From Polyporus tsugae (lineage: Eukaryota > Basidiomycota > Agaricomycetes > Polyporales > Polyporaceae), in the NCBI GenBank assembly GCA_024305745.1, contig JAHRBS010000010.1, positions 3,665,501-3,729,500 on the forward strand: a DNA stretch of 64,000 nt, given 5' to 3'. A model generated the notes under the pieces. The model worked only from the letters and a program-made list of their open reading frames with translations. It was not told the DNA's origin and did no database searches. Numbering within the stretch: the stretch's first letter is position 1; each line of letters begins with the position of its first letter. Below are positions 23,737 through 34,942 of this stretch, piece by piece. The position numbers were made by a program, and so were the translations under genes.

Positions 23737-24985
23737 TTAGCTGGTTCCCGGATATGGGTCCTCCTCGAGCTCGTCAATCAGCTGCACTTGAACCTTCTCC
23801 CGCCGCATCTCCGGATCCATCGTCCGCTTTGCGAAAAGAGGCATCTTGCCCGTCTTTCGAACTTCCGCTCCCTTCTTCCCAAAGTATCTCTCCGACTCGA
23901 ACCTCAAACAATCGTTACCGCGCACCCAGCCCGCAATAGAGCCCACGTATTCCTGCAGCGCCGCATCGACCTCACGCCCGAACGATGGCAAATGCGTAAG
24001 AGTGTCGAGGAAACGCGCCTCCACAGCCTTGTGGTACTGTGCGACCCACTCCGTAGCGTGGTACAGGTCCAGCTTGAATTGATGCATCACGACGGATAGG
24101 ATGTTCCAGTTCTCGATGCCTGTCGCCGCTTGCTCTCTGTTGTAAGAGGCGACATCCTATAATGAACAATGTAGAAGGGAGCACGAAACGTTTGGAGACA
24201 TCGAGTACCCCAGAGCGGCCTCCGATAAGTACTACTCACGTTATCGAGGACGACCAGGTCGGTGCTGGCTTTCTGAAGCTCCTTGACGACCGGATGATAG
24301 AAGGCCTCGTCTGGGATAGACAGGTGGAACTCGCAGGGCGAGAAACACGGACGCACGCCGGAGTCCAACCTGCGTACCTCCATATAGGTATCAACAGTGT
24401 GTAAGGCAAGCGTCTCCCGATCCTCAGCCTGTTGTGCGATGGCTTGGAGATAATCCGTCATGGCCTCGATAAAATGCTTCTGCGCTTCCGGCGTTGCGAT
24501 AGCCCGTCCGCGGGCCCAGAACCTGTTAGACGCACCGCGGTCATCGGTGCGGATACGCAACGCATAGTCATAACGTCAACTGACTCTCGGAGGATCTCGC
24601 CGATGACGAGTTTGCCCTTCGGGCGGGGCTTGTCGGTGTTGCGGAGAGCGTCGAGGATGATCGCGGATATCTCATGGACTCCAGTGCTCGGCTCCCTGTC
24701 CGTGTACTCGTCGAGGACGTACAGCGCGTGTAGGAGGTCGGTGCCGACGCGCAGACGTTCTGACGGGAAACTCAGTGGGCATCTCAGAAGGAGTGTATGG
24801 CGGTGCCACATACCACGCGGGGCATCTGTGTACACGAGCGCCGCAAGGCGTCCAATATGGGCCTTGTTATGCGCATTCTGGGACTCCGGAGTGTGAGGTT
24901 GAAAGGATGCCAGCCAGGCGATGGACTCGGCCTCGACTTCCTCACACAAGGGATTGAATTTAGCGGGCCACGGCCAGTCGGACAT
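23737..24985 (-). CDS. Sesquiterpene synthase STS2 (class I terpene cyclase)
   Basis: A farnesyl-diphosphate cyclase paralogous to STS1. Exons 24814-24985, 24585-24759, 24240-24522 and 23737-24156 (minus) give 349 residues. The aspartate-rich motif is Asp74-Glu-Tyr-Thr-Asp78. The NSE triad is Asn210/Ser214/Glu218 (NDVASYNRE), again split by the last intron. A late Arg-Tyr (SERYFG) is present. The start is uncertain. The conserved VYIPDTMSDWPWP block continues in frame upstream of the chosen ATG without another ATG. The nearest upstream ATG (25062) is in another frame, so an undetected 5' exon or small frameshift is possible. A TATA-like motif lies near 25158-25166 on the minus strand. Confidence 0.88.
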
Positions 24986-25157
24986 CGTGTCTGGAATGTA
25001 GACGACCTTATCTGGTTTGTCGATTGCAAGCGTAAGGTGGTTCTGTGAACGAGTAAGATCATGGATGGGCAAAGTCAGGATGGTGACGAACGGTCAGACG
25101 ACGGGTCTTGGAGGCTGTAAGGTAACTGGAGGGATTAATCGAAAGGCCCGAGGGTGA

Positions 25158-25166
25158 GTATTTATG
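25158..25166 (-). promoter_or_regulatory. Possible TATA-like box of STS2
   Basis: GCATAAATAC-like sequence on the minus strand lies about 170 bp before the chosen ATG and about 95 bp before the first upstream ATG. It is supported by position only. Confidence 0.3.
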
Positions 25167-25457
25167 CTAAGCATGGAGCGGTCGACTGGGTCCGTGGTCT
25201 ACATGTGTGTCATCCATTTGTTGTGTTGAGAGTTATCCTAAGTCCCAAAACACGCCCCAAAACACGCCGATGTTACAGGCATCAGATCTTGCAGGATGAC
25301 ATATGGCAATGACATGACGAGCTTAGACGGTCAACCCATGTGCCTAATAACATACTGCGGTGGAGGGAGCCACAAGACTGCGATGAATGAAAGATTCATA
25401 GTGGCTTACCGGTATCGAGGAGTGGCTGTAATGGCGCTGAGTCCAAACTTACTGGTA

Positions 25458-25910
25458 CAGATGAAACCCTCTTAACCCATACCCCTTATAACCCATAAAC
25501 TCCGATATCCCATAGGATTTCGAGTTCACCGAGTTGGTATAGGGGGGAAGCGCCCACATAAGCCATAATCCCCCCATACCCTATAAGCCATACCTCCGTG
25601 GGGCCTGCAAACCCCGTAATGTATGGGGAGGCGCCCAGTTGAAGAGCCATCAGCTGGTACTTTTCGATACAAATTCCACCATGGATACTGTAGGTGTTTT
25701 TATGAATGTGTTACCGACGGTCAAGGGAGTCGAGTATGCCCGGCATGCTGCCCACTGCGGCACTGCCCATGTACAGCGCCCGACTGGCGCCGGCGGCCCG
25801 CAGTTTTCCTGCGCGTCAATAGGGCGTCAATACTTAGGTAGCCCATAACCCCCGAAAACCCATACATTATGGGCTATACCGAGGGGTATGGGTTAAGAGG
25901 GTTTCATCTG
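25458..25910. mobile_element. 453-bp MITE with 29-bp inverted ends and TA duplication
   Basis: The ends match perfectly for 29 bp (beginning CAGATGAAACCC) and are flanked by TA at 25456-25457 and 25911-25912. Degenerate repeats of the type ACCCATA/CCCATAA extend inward from both ends. No transposase ORF is present. The pattern is Tc1/mariner-like and non-autonomous. Confidence 0.85.
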
Positions 25911-25912
25911 TA

Positions 25913-26949
25913 ATAATCTGGACAGTGAAAAACAGGGCGTCAGGGAACAATCGCAAACGATGCGGCAGAGGAAAGACATGTCAATGCCGTTGGGGGAACA
26001 ATATGTCGAATGGGCTGCCATATACGGGTACGGCTATTAATCGCTCCCCCGGCGTTGAGATGTCACTCACATGCAAAGTAGAGCGTGCCGGAGGTGGCGG
26101 TCAATGTATCAGCCATGGTGTTTCCAAGGAACGCACGATGCGATGCATGCTGAGCCTGAGCCACATTATTAATCATGGCGCAGCCTGAGGGCAGGAATTG
26201 ACTCGCCTCCTGCCGGGTGCTAAGAAAGAAAAAGCTGGACGTGCCCCAAAGGCTCACAGTGTGCTTGAGTCGTGTGTTTGGTGCCAGAAAGTGCAGCTGA
26301 TAATGTATCTCAGCTGCGGAAGTAGCCGTCAGCGAGAGAACTACTTTCGTGATCGATGTGTTAGTACTTGCCACCGTAGTCCGAACACGAACACCTGCAT
26401 CATTTCCAGACACCAGCGGAGGGGGATTCCTTGGGTTGTAACTTGTAAGCTTGCAATATTGAGACGATAAGAAAATGTGAGCCTACCGATCTTTGTTGGC
26501 AGGTTCAAGTTGAAGTAGTGCCGACAGACGACGGTGTCGACGTTGAGACACTAGAAGTTAGAGTCGTATGCAGACTGCGTGGCACTGGCAGAACAGTCGG
26601 ACTGTTCAGGGTCTTGGATGGGCGCTCCGCGCTGGTCCGCGGCGCGCGCAGAGCCTCACGGAGTCCGGACTTCTCGTCCTCCCCTTCTTCTTCTGCTGCT
26701 CCGGATCCTGGACTGGTGGCCGATTCCCCGCTCGGGGCGTCGAGGAGCGCCAGCGCCCAGACCGGGTCAGGTGCGAGCGGGAGAGTGGGGCGAATCGGGG
26801 TGCAAAGACAATGGCGGAGAAGAAGGAGATCCTGAGGAGGATGTTGGCCCGGAACGTGGACGCGCTTGTCGAGGGGTGAAGAAGGTGGGCGTGTGGTGTC
26901 GAAGTTGACCTCGTCGCGAGCCACGGCCAGCGAATGCACAAGGGATGTC
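25913..26949. other. Sequence downstream of the EF2 pseudogene, unassigned
   Basis: Open frames exist on the minus strand (26063-26413, 116 codons; 26505-26939) but I do not recognise them. The second is partly a continuation of the EF2 frame into unrelated Ser/Pro-rich sequence. There is no support for an active gene. Confidence 0.4.
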
Positions 26950-28967
26950 GTTCGTGGAATCGGTTGTGCCTTCGCGTGGAGACGGTTGTGCTTGTTCTGC
27001 GACTTCGACAGTGCGACGTACGACGACTCGGCCTTGACGGTCTCACGGTAACCGACGACGGGCTCCGAGATCTTGAGGGGGACGCCTGCGTGGTCCTCTT
27101 CGAGATCCTACAACGTGGGTTGTGAATACACACCATTGCGGTAACAGGAAACAAGCGTACCTTCAAGCAGATCTCCAAGCGAAGCTCGCCAGCACCAGCG
27201 ACAATGTGCTCTCCAGAATCCGCGATCCAAGCCTGCACGCACGGGTCAGATTTCGAGAGACGCTTGAGACCTTCGACGAGTTTGGGGAGATCGGCAGCGT
27301 TCTTGGCCGCGACGGCGACCTGCACGACAGGCTACACAGAGAACTTCATGACCTTGATGTTGTGCGCCGTCTCTGAGGTGGTAAGGGTACCGCTCTTGAG
27401 CAGGAACTGGTCGATACTGACGAGACCGACGATGTTACCGGCAGGGCAGTCCTCAATGGGCTCGACGTAACGACTCATCATGAGCAAAGTACGTTGACAT
27501 ACTTGAGGTACGAGTCGTCCTTCTGGCCCGGGACGTAGTTAGGACCCTGGATATGGATTTTCGGACCGGCACGGACGGTACCGGAGAAGACACGACTGAA
27601 GGCATAGAAGCGACCCTTATCGGAGGTCGGCACCATCTTGGAGATGTAGCAGACGAGAGGACCGTTAGGATCGCAGTCGCGGATACCGATAGCAGACTCG
27701 TCATCCATGGGACCCTCGTAGAAGGTTTCGACGCGATAACGCTGAGCGGTAGCAGGGGAGGGAAGGTTGATGACAATCATCTCCAGGAGTGAGTGGGCCT
27801 TGCCGTCAAGCTCACGCTCGTCCTGAGCGAGCTTGATAACGTCGTCCTTCTTGGAGTTCATGACGGCGTCAAAGATGGGGTCGAGGACAAATTGGTTGAA
27901 GGCACGTTCGAGGGGCTTGCCATCGGCGTCGGTGCTCTTCGTCGACCACTTCTTGGTTGCAGGGTTGAAGTAGTTGTCGCCCCAGAGCTTGACCATCATC
28001 TTGTCCTTGTTTACACCGAACTTCTTGGTGTACCGTGCAGCGAACTGACGGAGCGTGAAACCCCAGCCGTGGAGACCGGAACCGAATGCAACTGTACCCT
28101 TGTCCGGGTAGACCTGGACGTCACCAAGAGCGGTGTCGTTGTAAGTGGAGATGAGGACGTTCACGGACTCGATGGTACGCGAGAACCTCTGGAAGAGTTC
28201 CTCCTTCGAAACCTGGAGCTTGAGAAGCGCACGGTCGACCTTGTTGATGACAACAACGGGCTTGATGCGTTCGGTAAGCGCCTGACGGAGCACAGTCTCG
28301 GTCTGGATGCAGACACCGTCGATACAGTCGACGACGACGAGGGCACCGTCGGTGACACGGAGAGCAGCCGTCACCTTGGAAGAGAAGTCAACGTGGCCAG
28401 GGGAGTCGATTAGGTTGATCAAGAACTCGGGACCTGGACGAGTAAGCGAAGGTTTATCAGATCCATGAGGAAGAACGTTAGGACTGTGCACGCACACCCT
28501 CGGTCTTCTGCTTGATTGCAGAAACATCGTCCTTGTCGACCTCAAAGTACATGGAGATAGCAGTCGACTTGATGGTGATACCGCGCTCCTTTTCGTCTGG
28601 TCGTATGTGAGTAAACCGGTCTCCAGCCTTCGCGCTCGCGATGATACCAGCCTTGGAGACGAGGGAGTCGGTAAGGGTGGACTTTCCGTGGTCGACTAGA
28701 TAGGGGCAAGAGTTCGCATGTTAACCAATGTCTGGGAAGTAAACAGAGATGGACGTACCATGGGCAATGACACTCATGTTACGGATATTGGTGAGCTTGT
28801 CCATAAGGGCCCGGATTTGGTCTGCATTGTGGTCATCGTCAGCACAACTCAGGCCAGGACGATGCTCCGGGAGGTCGTGTACGAACCGACGGTGAATCTA
28901 CTAGCATCCGAACAAAAACAAACGAGAGACTCAGACAAGATCTCAGAAGAACAGGTACTCACACCAT
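26950..28967 (-). pseudogene. Decayed translation elongation factor 2 (EF2) copy
   Basis: A homologue of the ribosomal translocase GTPase EF2, clearly broken. The G-domain is recognisable ([11 protein letters not shown]-loop, [27 protein letters not shown]), and so are domain II ([15 protein letters not shown]) and part of domains III-IV ([18 protein letters not shown]). Lesions are a one-base deletion near 27493-27496 shifting the frame before [10 protein letters not shown]; an in-frame TAG at 27332-27334; and several in-frame losses between DAVMN and [10 protein letters not shown], where linker sequence is missing. Similarity ends at about 26950, so the C-terminal half of domain IV and domain V, including the diphthamide loop, are absent. 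Splice sites of the first exons are still visible. The functional gene must be elsewhere. Confidence 0.9.
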
Positions 28968-30344
28968 GGTGACGAGATTTACGAGTCTTATCAGGGGCGC
29001 CGCCAAAACACCAGCCGGCCCCGCTCCGCTCCGCCGATCTTTGAATCCCACGGAGCGCACAAGCAAAATCCCTCCGTCTCGAGCCTCCACGACATTACAC
29101 CCTCCCTATGGTCCATGGTCCGCGATGGACGGTATAGCTCTGGCCTCCTCCTGCTCTCCCACTCCAGATCCGTGGTACACCCGGCAGCGCGGCGAAGACC
29201 GTCATCGCGATACGCCGTGGGGCCTTCACGTTCGATTTTCTTTGAATGGAGACTCCAGTATTGCTATGTATCGAGGACAAGGCGGGGACGACTGGTGCAA
29301 TTGGCAGTTCGAAGCACATTCGCTATTGATCCAGTGACCTCTCAAGCCAGACAATCACCCGAGCCTACTAGGCGTGCAAAGCAAAGTTTGAGGATTCGTG
29401 GATAGGCTCAGATGCCACAACACGCGCACCTGTGCTGTTCACGTTCGGCCTTGCGCCAGTTGCCATTGGCACAAGGCTACCCGCCACGGTCGAAACATGA
29501 CCGCACGTTCAACCCTGTTACTTGTAAACCATCAGCCTCTGCACCCTACCACACTGCTCCTCTTGTGACCCGCCGTAGGCTAGCGAAGACTTGGAAAACC
29601 ACCGGTAAATTCGATTATTATGTCGAGGAGCGACCTACCTCTTTTCCATTCGAACCCGGGAGTGGTGACATGAGCTTAATGCTACCTTCGTGATCGTCGT
29701 GGGATGCCTTTGAAGCCGTTCGAGAGCTCGTGAGGTGCCACCCGCGTCAGGCTTGGAAGATGTTTCGCGGTGAACAAATGAACGATCGCGTCTGCGCCAT
29801 TGCGCCCATAGAGAGGGTGTGAATAAGGAGCAGGTGAGTGATTCTTGTCTGCCCACGGCGAGCTAGATGGGTCGATAGACAGACGTCGGAAGGAGAACTT
29901 GAAGGATAACAAACGTCGATGTAGGTACATCGACAACGAACTATCAGAACCGCGAGACAGCTGAGAAGGCCAAGGCAGCTCACCCGGGAGTGTTCCACAG
30001 CGTCAGTTATCCTCGCAATAACGCTCATCGTCGCCATCCTCATCCTCATCCTCCTCATCTTCATCCTCCTCGCCCGTTCTCCGCTTCCCTTTCTTCCCCT
30101 CCGAGTCGAGTCCTTCCCCGGGCCAGGGCCATCCATTGTAGGTGTTGGTTATGGTAACGAGGATTGGAGGTACCACACAAAGTTATTCAAATCGGATTAG
30201 GGATACCCTTGCAGCACGCGAGGACAATATGGAGGACAATGTTTGGGGGATGAGATGACGGTGCAGGGCAAGTTCAAGTTTCGGCGTCCGAGTTTCCATT
30301 TTCGCCAATCCCTGTGGCGTGACGTGCGTTTATGGCAGTTCCCG
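28968..30344. other. Intergenic between EF2 pseudogene and duplication arm
   Basis: No recognisable gene. An Asp/Glu-like 'cct cat' repeat tract (30025-30085) gives open frames by composition only. Confidence 0.5.
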
Positions 30345-30720
30345 GTCGGAGCAGTGCCATAGATGTTCGACGTTCAGGACGAGTGCTGCGCCTTGCTGCA
30401 ACTCGTCCTTCATGCCTATCGGAAGGTACAAGCGCAGTGAGTTGAAGTTGTGGCGCGGACTTGGCACGACTGTGGGGAGGCATTATACCGTGGAGGCGGG
30501 CCAACCTAATGAGAAACACTTCTTCTCACCCTTTGATGCTGAGCCAGGTAATGACAACATGTTATTGTTATTCTTGCCATAGTCACTTTTTATTCATTCA
30601 TACTCAGTCTTGCAGTCAACATGTTTCACAGACGGAGCCAAGTAGTACGTTCCGTTCGCCCCCTCTGGAATCGCCCTCTCACCCATGCAATGGACACAGG
30701 AATAAGGACCCCCCTGCACG

Positions 30721-32593
30721 TCACTCGAGAGTCGGGGGTGCGTTCCCACTCCCCATCATCACCCGAGCCCCCTCGCTCGACACGTTGTCAATCGTCAGAA
30801 AGACGGTGGCGGGTCCAGGCGGGTACACCCGCCCGCTCGGGGGCGTGACGAACGTCAGCGACTTCTTGTCCTTCGAGATAGTCGCGTCCATGAAAACAAG
30901 CCGGGCGCCAACGTGGAAACCGTGTGTGGAGAAACCGAGGTCCACGAGCGACACTGCCAAGCACAATGACAATGACATTCTGCATTCAGCAAGCCGTCTC
31001 ATGCTTCGCAGAGCTCACACTGCGGAACGCATACCTTGGACTTTGGCATTGTCGTGGCTGAGAGCCTCCGGAAGGGAGATTGGCACCGTGACCTTGCTGT
31101 TGAACGCGAGCTTCTCCGGCGCACTGAGGATCCTCGGCCGCTCGACGAACATGAACGGCGGATCGAGCGTCTGCACGCGGAACTCGCTCGGGAACTCGAT
31201 GCCCGCGTCGGTGAAGTTGCTCGCGCTGTTCGGGTTGCTCCCCGCGATTAGGAAGTTGCCCTGCGGCGTGAGCGTGATGCTCGAGTGGTACACGCGCGCG
31301 ATGTCCGCGCTGGGCATCCCCGCGTTGCTGAAGCGCCGCCTGAGCGCGGCGGACGGCGTGTAGAGCTCGGGCACGAGCACGGCGTGGTCGGCATTGGAGT
31401 TGCCAATGGGCTGCTGGACGCCGCTGATGCCCGCAAAGCCTGACCCGGCGCCGTTCGCGATGAGGATCTGGCCGTTGGGGAGGTGGAGAAGCTCGTGCAG
31501 GGTGCGGTTCGAGAGCATGTGGTCGACTTCCCAGCCCTTAGTGATGCCCTCGGGCGTGAGCGTGATTTGAGAGCACTGGGAGCTGGCCGGAATTTGACTA
31601 GAAAGGTCCTCGGGCGGGGTGCGGTCGTCGATGTCGGAGCCGCCACATACCAAGACCTCGGGAATGAAATCGGGAGGAGAGAGTGGGCGGAGGATGGCAG
31701 AGCCGTCAATGGGGCTCGTGACGCGTACGCCATTTGGGATGTCAGGAAGCGGGGTTTCGGTGCCTGTCTCGACGTCGTAGATGATCGACTGGTTGTTGGC
31801 GACCATGAAGACCTTGCCGTCGGGGAGGGCGAAGAGGCTGGACCGACGTGCAACGAACGTGAGCATCATTATACGACATATCAAGCGTGAGATACCGACC
31901 GAGGGAACAGGTTTGCGGGGAGAGTCCTCTCCAGGAACGGGGACGGACGGGCTGTCTCCTCCTTACGGGGGAAGAACTCGATGCTGTTCGCCGGATTGAT
32001 GTTGTAAAACACGGCCTCTACGTGCATCCCTCCGACAATGATGAGGCTCCCATCGAAGATACGCGTGGTCGAAGGATACCACCGCTTCTCGAGGAGGATA
32101 AGGTTGGGGTCCTCGAAAAGAGTACAGCCATCGCCGGTGGGCGAAGCGCAGGGAGCAAACAGCCGGATGGCCTGGTTCCCGGGCTTGATGATCGGGTTTC
32201 CGGCGAATCCGACCTGGTCTCCACCGATGCTTGCCTGTGGTTGAAGTCAGCTATTGAACAAACCGTCTGATCCATGAGAAATGCGCTGACCATCGTACCG
32301 TTGCTGATGAAGGCGCCGGTTCCGCAGAACGAGTTAGTGACTACATCGAGGGGTGTGACCTCAGCCGTCTGGAGGTTGAAGAGTGCGCCCCATGCAGAGT
32401 GGCCGTTGATCTGCAGCGGGTCGTCCGACGCGCGATCGAAGAAGAGGGCAAGGTTGGGGTTCACGATGACGGACTCGATTGCAATGATGCCTGACGACTC
32501 AGCCTTGAGGTTGAACCGCCATGCTGGGGCATCGGGCGCGGCAGAAGCCAGAGGTACGAAGAGGGGAAGGAGGGAGAGTAGGGAGGGCTTCAT
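30721..32593 (-). CDS. Glyoxal-oxidase-like copper radical oxidase (CRO4), AA5_1 type
   Basis: The inverted duplicate of CRO1. Exons 32291-32593, 31900-32234, 31035-31837 and 30953-30721 (minus) give 557 residues, with splice sites at the same places as CRO1; the last intron is 2 bp longer. It is intact despite the duplication. Signal peptide, Cys90 (NSFCGTG), Tyr154, Tyr396-His397 (RVYHSS) and His491 (FSTHGFH) are all kept. Differences from CRO1 include FCGTG for FCASG, an altered glycosylation-like segment near residue 415, and Val484 for Met. An open frame with many replacements suggests it is still under selection. Confidence 0.92.
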
Positions 32594-32659
32594 CCTGTGA
32601 GCTGTCGAGTAGCCGAGTTCACTCAGGCTGACAAACAGCCGGGATCCCCAACGAACGCC

Positions 32660-32665
32660 TTTATA
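32660..32665 (-). promoter_or_regulatory. TATA box of CRO4
   Basis: TATAAA on the minus strand, about 70 bp before the CRO4 ATG, is in the duplicated position of the CRO1 box. Confidence 0.6.
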
Positions 32666-33260
32666 TCGACTTTAGCCATGACCTAGAACTTTAAACTGGA
32701 ACTTACTTTTCGCTTTGAGAGTGCCTTCACGGCAGTTGGAAGACATGAATAAAGGTCCTGAGCCGGGACGTAAAGATTCTATGCTACAGGCTCGGCGTGG
32801 CGCTTGGCTGCCCAGGGTACGAGCCCGCAGTGGTACCCATGACGAGACGTGGAACGGCCGCCGCGGGGTCGAAAGAGTAGATTTAGGAGAGCTACTATTC
32901 GTTCGTGTGAGATGTCGTTGGGCGCAAGAGACTGGCTTGGGTACGATTTAAATAGGATCCACCAATGCCTCCGCTGTTGTCCCAGGCTTTAAGCTCAAAT
33001 GTCTCAAACGCCTACCATAGAAAGCGCGCAGAGCCTGGGTCCCCTGCCTTGGCAGGTCTCGTAATTCGGATCCGGCCGCGGAGGACACTCAGTGTATTCA
33101 AGCATACAAATAGACAGGATCACTCAGCGGCTAACTTCGATTCACAGAGCAGGAACGCGGCGCGAGTCAGCCAGGGCGTGGATTGTGGACCCACCCCTGG
33201 GGTGGCCTGGCCTTGACTGCTGGTCGGGGATAGGACATTATGAGGCTGTGGACCCACAGT

Positions 33261-33638
33261 CTAAAGCTTCGCCTTCACATTCCCGCGTTCTTCGACCACC
33301 GGGTTCAGGAGGGTGCCGATACCGCCGCCAATCCAGATGCTCATGTCATCGCCATCCTTGAGGTATACTGGAGGCTTTTTGACGAAGCCGACACCCTTCG
33401 GGGTTCCGGTCATGATGATAGATCCAGGGAGGAGAGCCGTGCCCTGTGAGAGGAAAGCGATGGTCTGGCGGACATTGAATATTTGATCACTGAGGAGCAA
33501 GCGTGATGAGAAACGGAGGAGTACAAAACAAGGTGTTGCCGTACGCGGTGGTTCCATCCTGGACGGGCTTCCCATGGCCATTGACGGCCATCTTTAGAGG
33601 CACTTTCTGCGGGTCGGGGACCACATGGGCGACAACAA
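33261..33638 (-). pseudogene. 3' remnant of the FAH-family gene (inverted duplicate)
   Basis: Only the last two exons of the FAH gene were copied. The C-terminal frame runs from IFNVRQTIAFLSQG through MTGTPKGVG to the stop at 33261, and the preceding exon's VPDPQKVPLK and VQDGTTA blocks lie upstream. The splice sites between them are intact. Everything before VVPDPQK is missing, so no working enzyme can be made. The truncated exon differs slightly from the parent (VNGHGKPVQDG here, VNGTTVQDG in the full gene). Confidence 0.9.
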
Positions 33639-33648
33639 ACGAACTCAC

Positions 33649-33670
33649 TGGTGGTGGTGGTGGTGGTGGT
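33649..33670. repeat. (TGG)7 microsatellite at the duplication breakpoint
   Basis: An uninterrupted trinucleotide run lies about 10 bp outside the point where similarity to the FAH gene ends. Confidence 0.8.
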
Positions 33671-34942
33671 AATGGGAAGCTAACCGTGAGATGTGGACAT
33701 TTACATGTGCGGTATTAGATGGGAGTGGGAGCGAGTCAGCGACTGCTCTTATGCATGCGAAGGTCGGTTCATGCGGTCCGCCAGCCAGATTAGTCTTACT
33801 TACCAAGAATTAGTCATCTCCAGGGTTCTGCTGAGGAGTCCAACTTGTGAACGGAGAACGGATTGCATAGAACCGACTACGCTATGGAAAATAGCAAAGT
33901 ATTGAAGGAGAACGTCCGGCGCTTACAGGGTGTCCCCCGCCGGATCCGGCCGGGGGAGGGGGACTTTCTGGAGGCCGCTCAACACTCGATGCAGATGGTT
34001 TGAGAGCATATGAGGATCCCATTCGAAGGCAAAATATATATTTCTAAGCAAGCAGTACAGGACTTAGGGGAAGGAGGCCAAAAATGCGGGGCCAGAGCAG
34101 CCCAAGAGCCGAGGAAATGCTGCAACTAGCTCACATCAGATGGTGATACTGGCCTCGCCTGAAAGGTGCAGTCCTCCTCTTTCAAATGAGGCCAAAATCG
34201 AAGCGAACGATGCAGGATTGGGGGAGGGATCAATGTCACAAAATCACCATAAACACCCAAGCCATAAAACTGTGATTGCAAATGCAATAGACTATCATAA
34301 GATGGAAAGAAAATCGGGAAAAACATGTTGATGGAAAGGGGAGAACCCAAACTCAATTGCGCAAAAGAAAGCGCCAAAAACCGATAGGGATTGAAGAAGA
34401 TGTGTGGTGCACCAGGAGAGGTGCTCGCAGACAGTTTCCCAGCTCAGAGCAGGACTGAGGCTTACCTAATGCCAGCAGGAACTATTCTATATGTCAACTC
34501 CTATTGATATGGACAGAATGCGATAGCTGAAGCAGCGGAAACCTTAGATGCTGAGGAGGGGAAAGCTGGGAGGAGAGCAAGCAAGATGTGGCTTGCAAGT
34601 GCAGTGGAAGATCGAGATGCAGCGGCGGGCGCGCCGCCGCGAGAAGCGACCAGATACAGATGGTTTGGTGAACACAGATAGCAGATTATACAGGTGGAAG
34701 CGAAGGAGCCGGAAGGGAGGGAGAGGCATTGGTGGTCGGGAGGAGGAGAGTGTGCCACCTCGCGCTCGCACCTTGGGCATCTTTCCGGCCACTTCACGGC
34801 CAGGCCCCACCCTTGGAATGACTAATTTTCCGGTTGACGTCGCCGTCCGTTACAGTACAGCTGATGTAAAAACCAGTGTCACATCCTGGACCTCGCAGGG
34901 TGTGCTCGGATCACCGGAAAATCCCGGCCGAGCACCACCACG
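33671..34942. other. Intergenic, transition to the repeat-rich half
   Basis: No gene recognised in 1.27 kb. A GC-rich near-palindrome (CCCCCGCCGGATCCGGCC) lies around 33937-33959. Open frames here lack family motifs. Confidence 0.5.

Larger units (their letters stand above)
30345..33640 (-). repeat. Right arm of the ~3.2-kb inverted segmental duplication
   Basis: This is the reverse-complement counterpart of about 1180-4385, carrying CRO4, the intergenic region and the FAH tail in the same relative order. The outer edge lies inside FAH exon 5 at about 33638, where similarity stops next to a (TGG)n run. The inner edge fades at about 30345. Confidence 0.9.

Noticed and set aside
27793..28413. 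206-codon plus-strand ORF opposite the EF2 pseudogene
   Set aside because: Antisense shadow of the strongly codon-biased EF2 sequence.
29747..30136. 129-codon minus-strand ORF with an Arg/Met-rich start
   Set aside because: Composition follows a CAT/CCT repeat; no homologous motif and no promoter.
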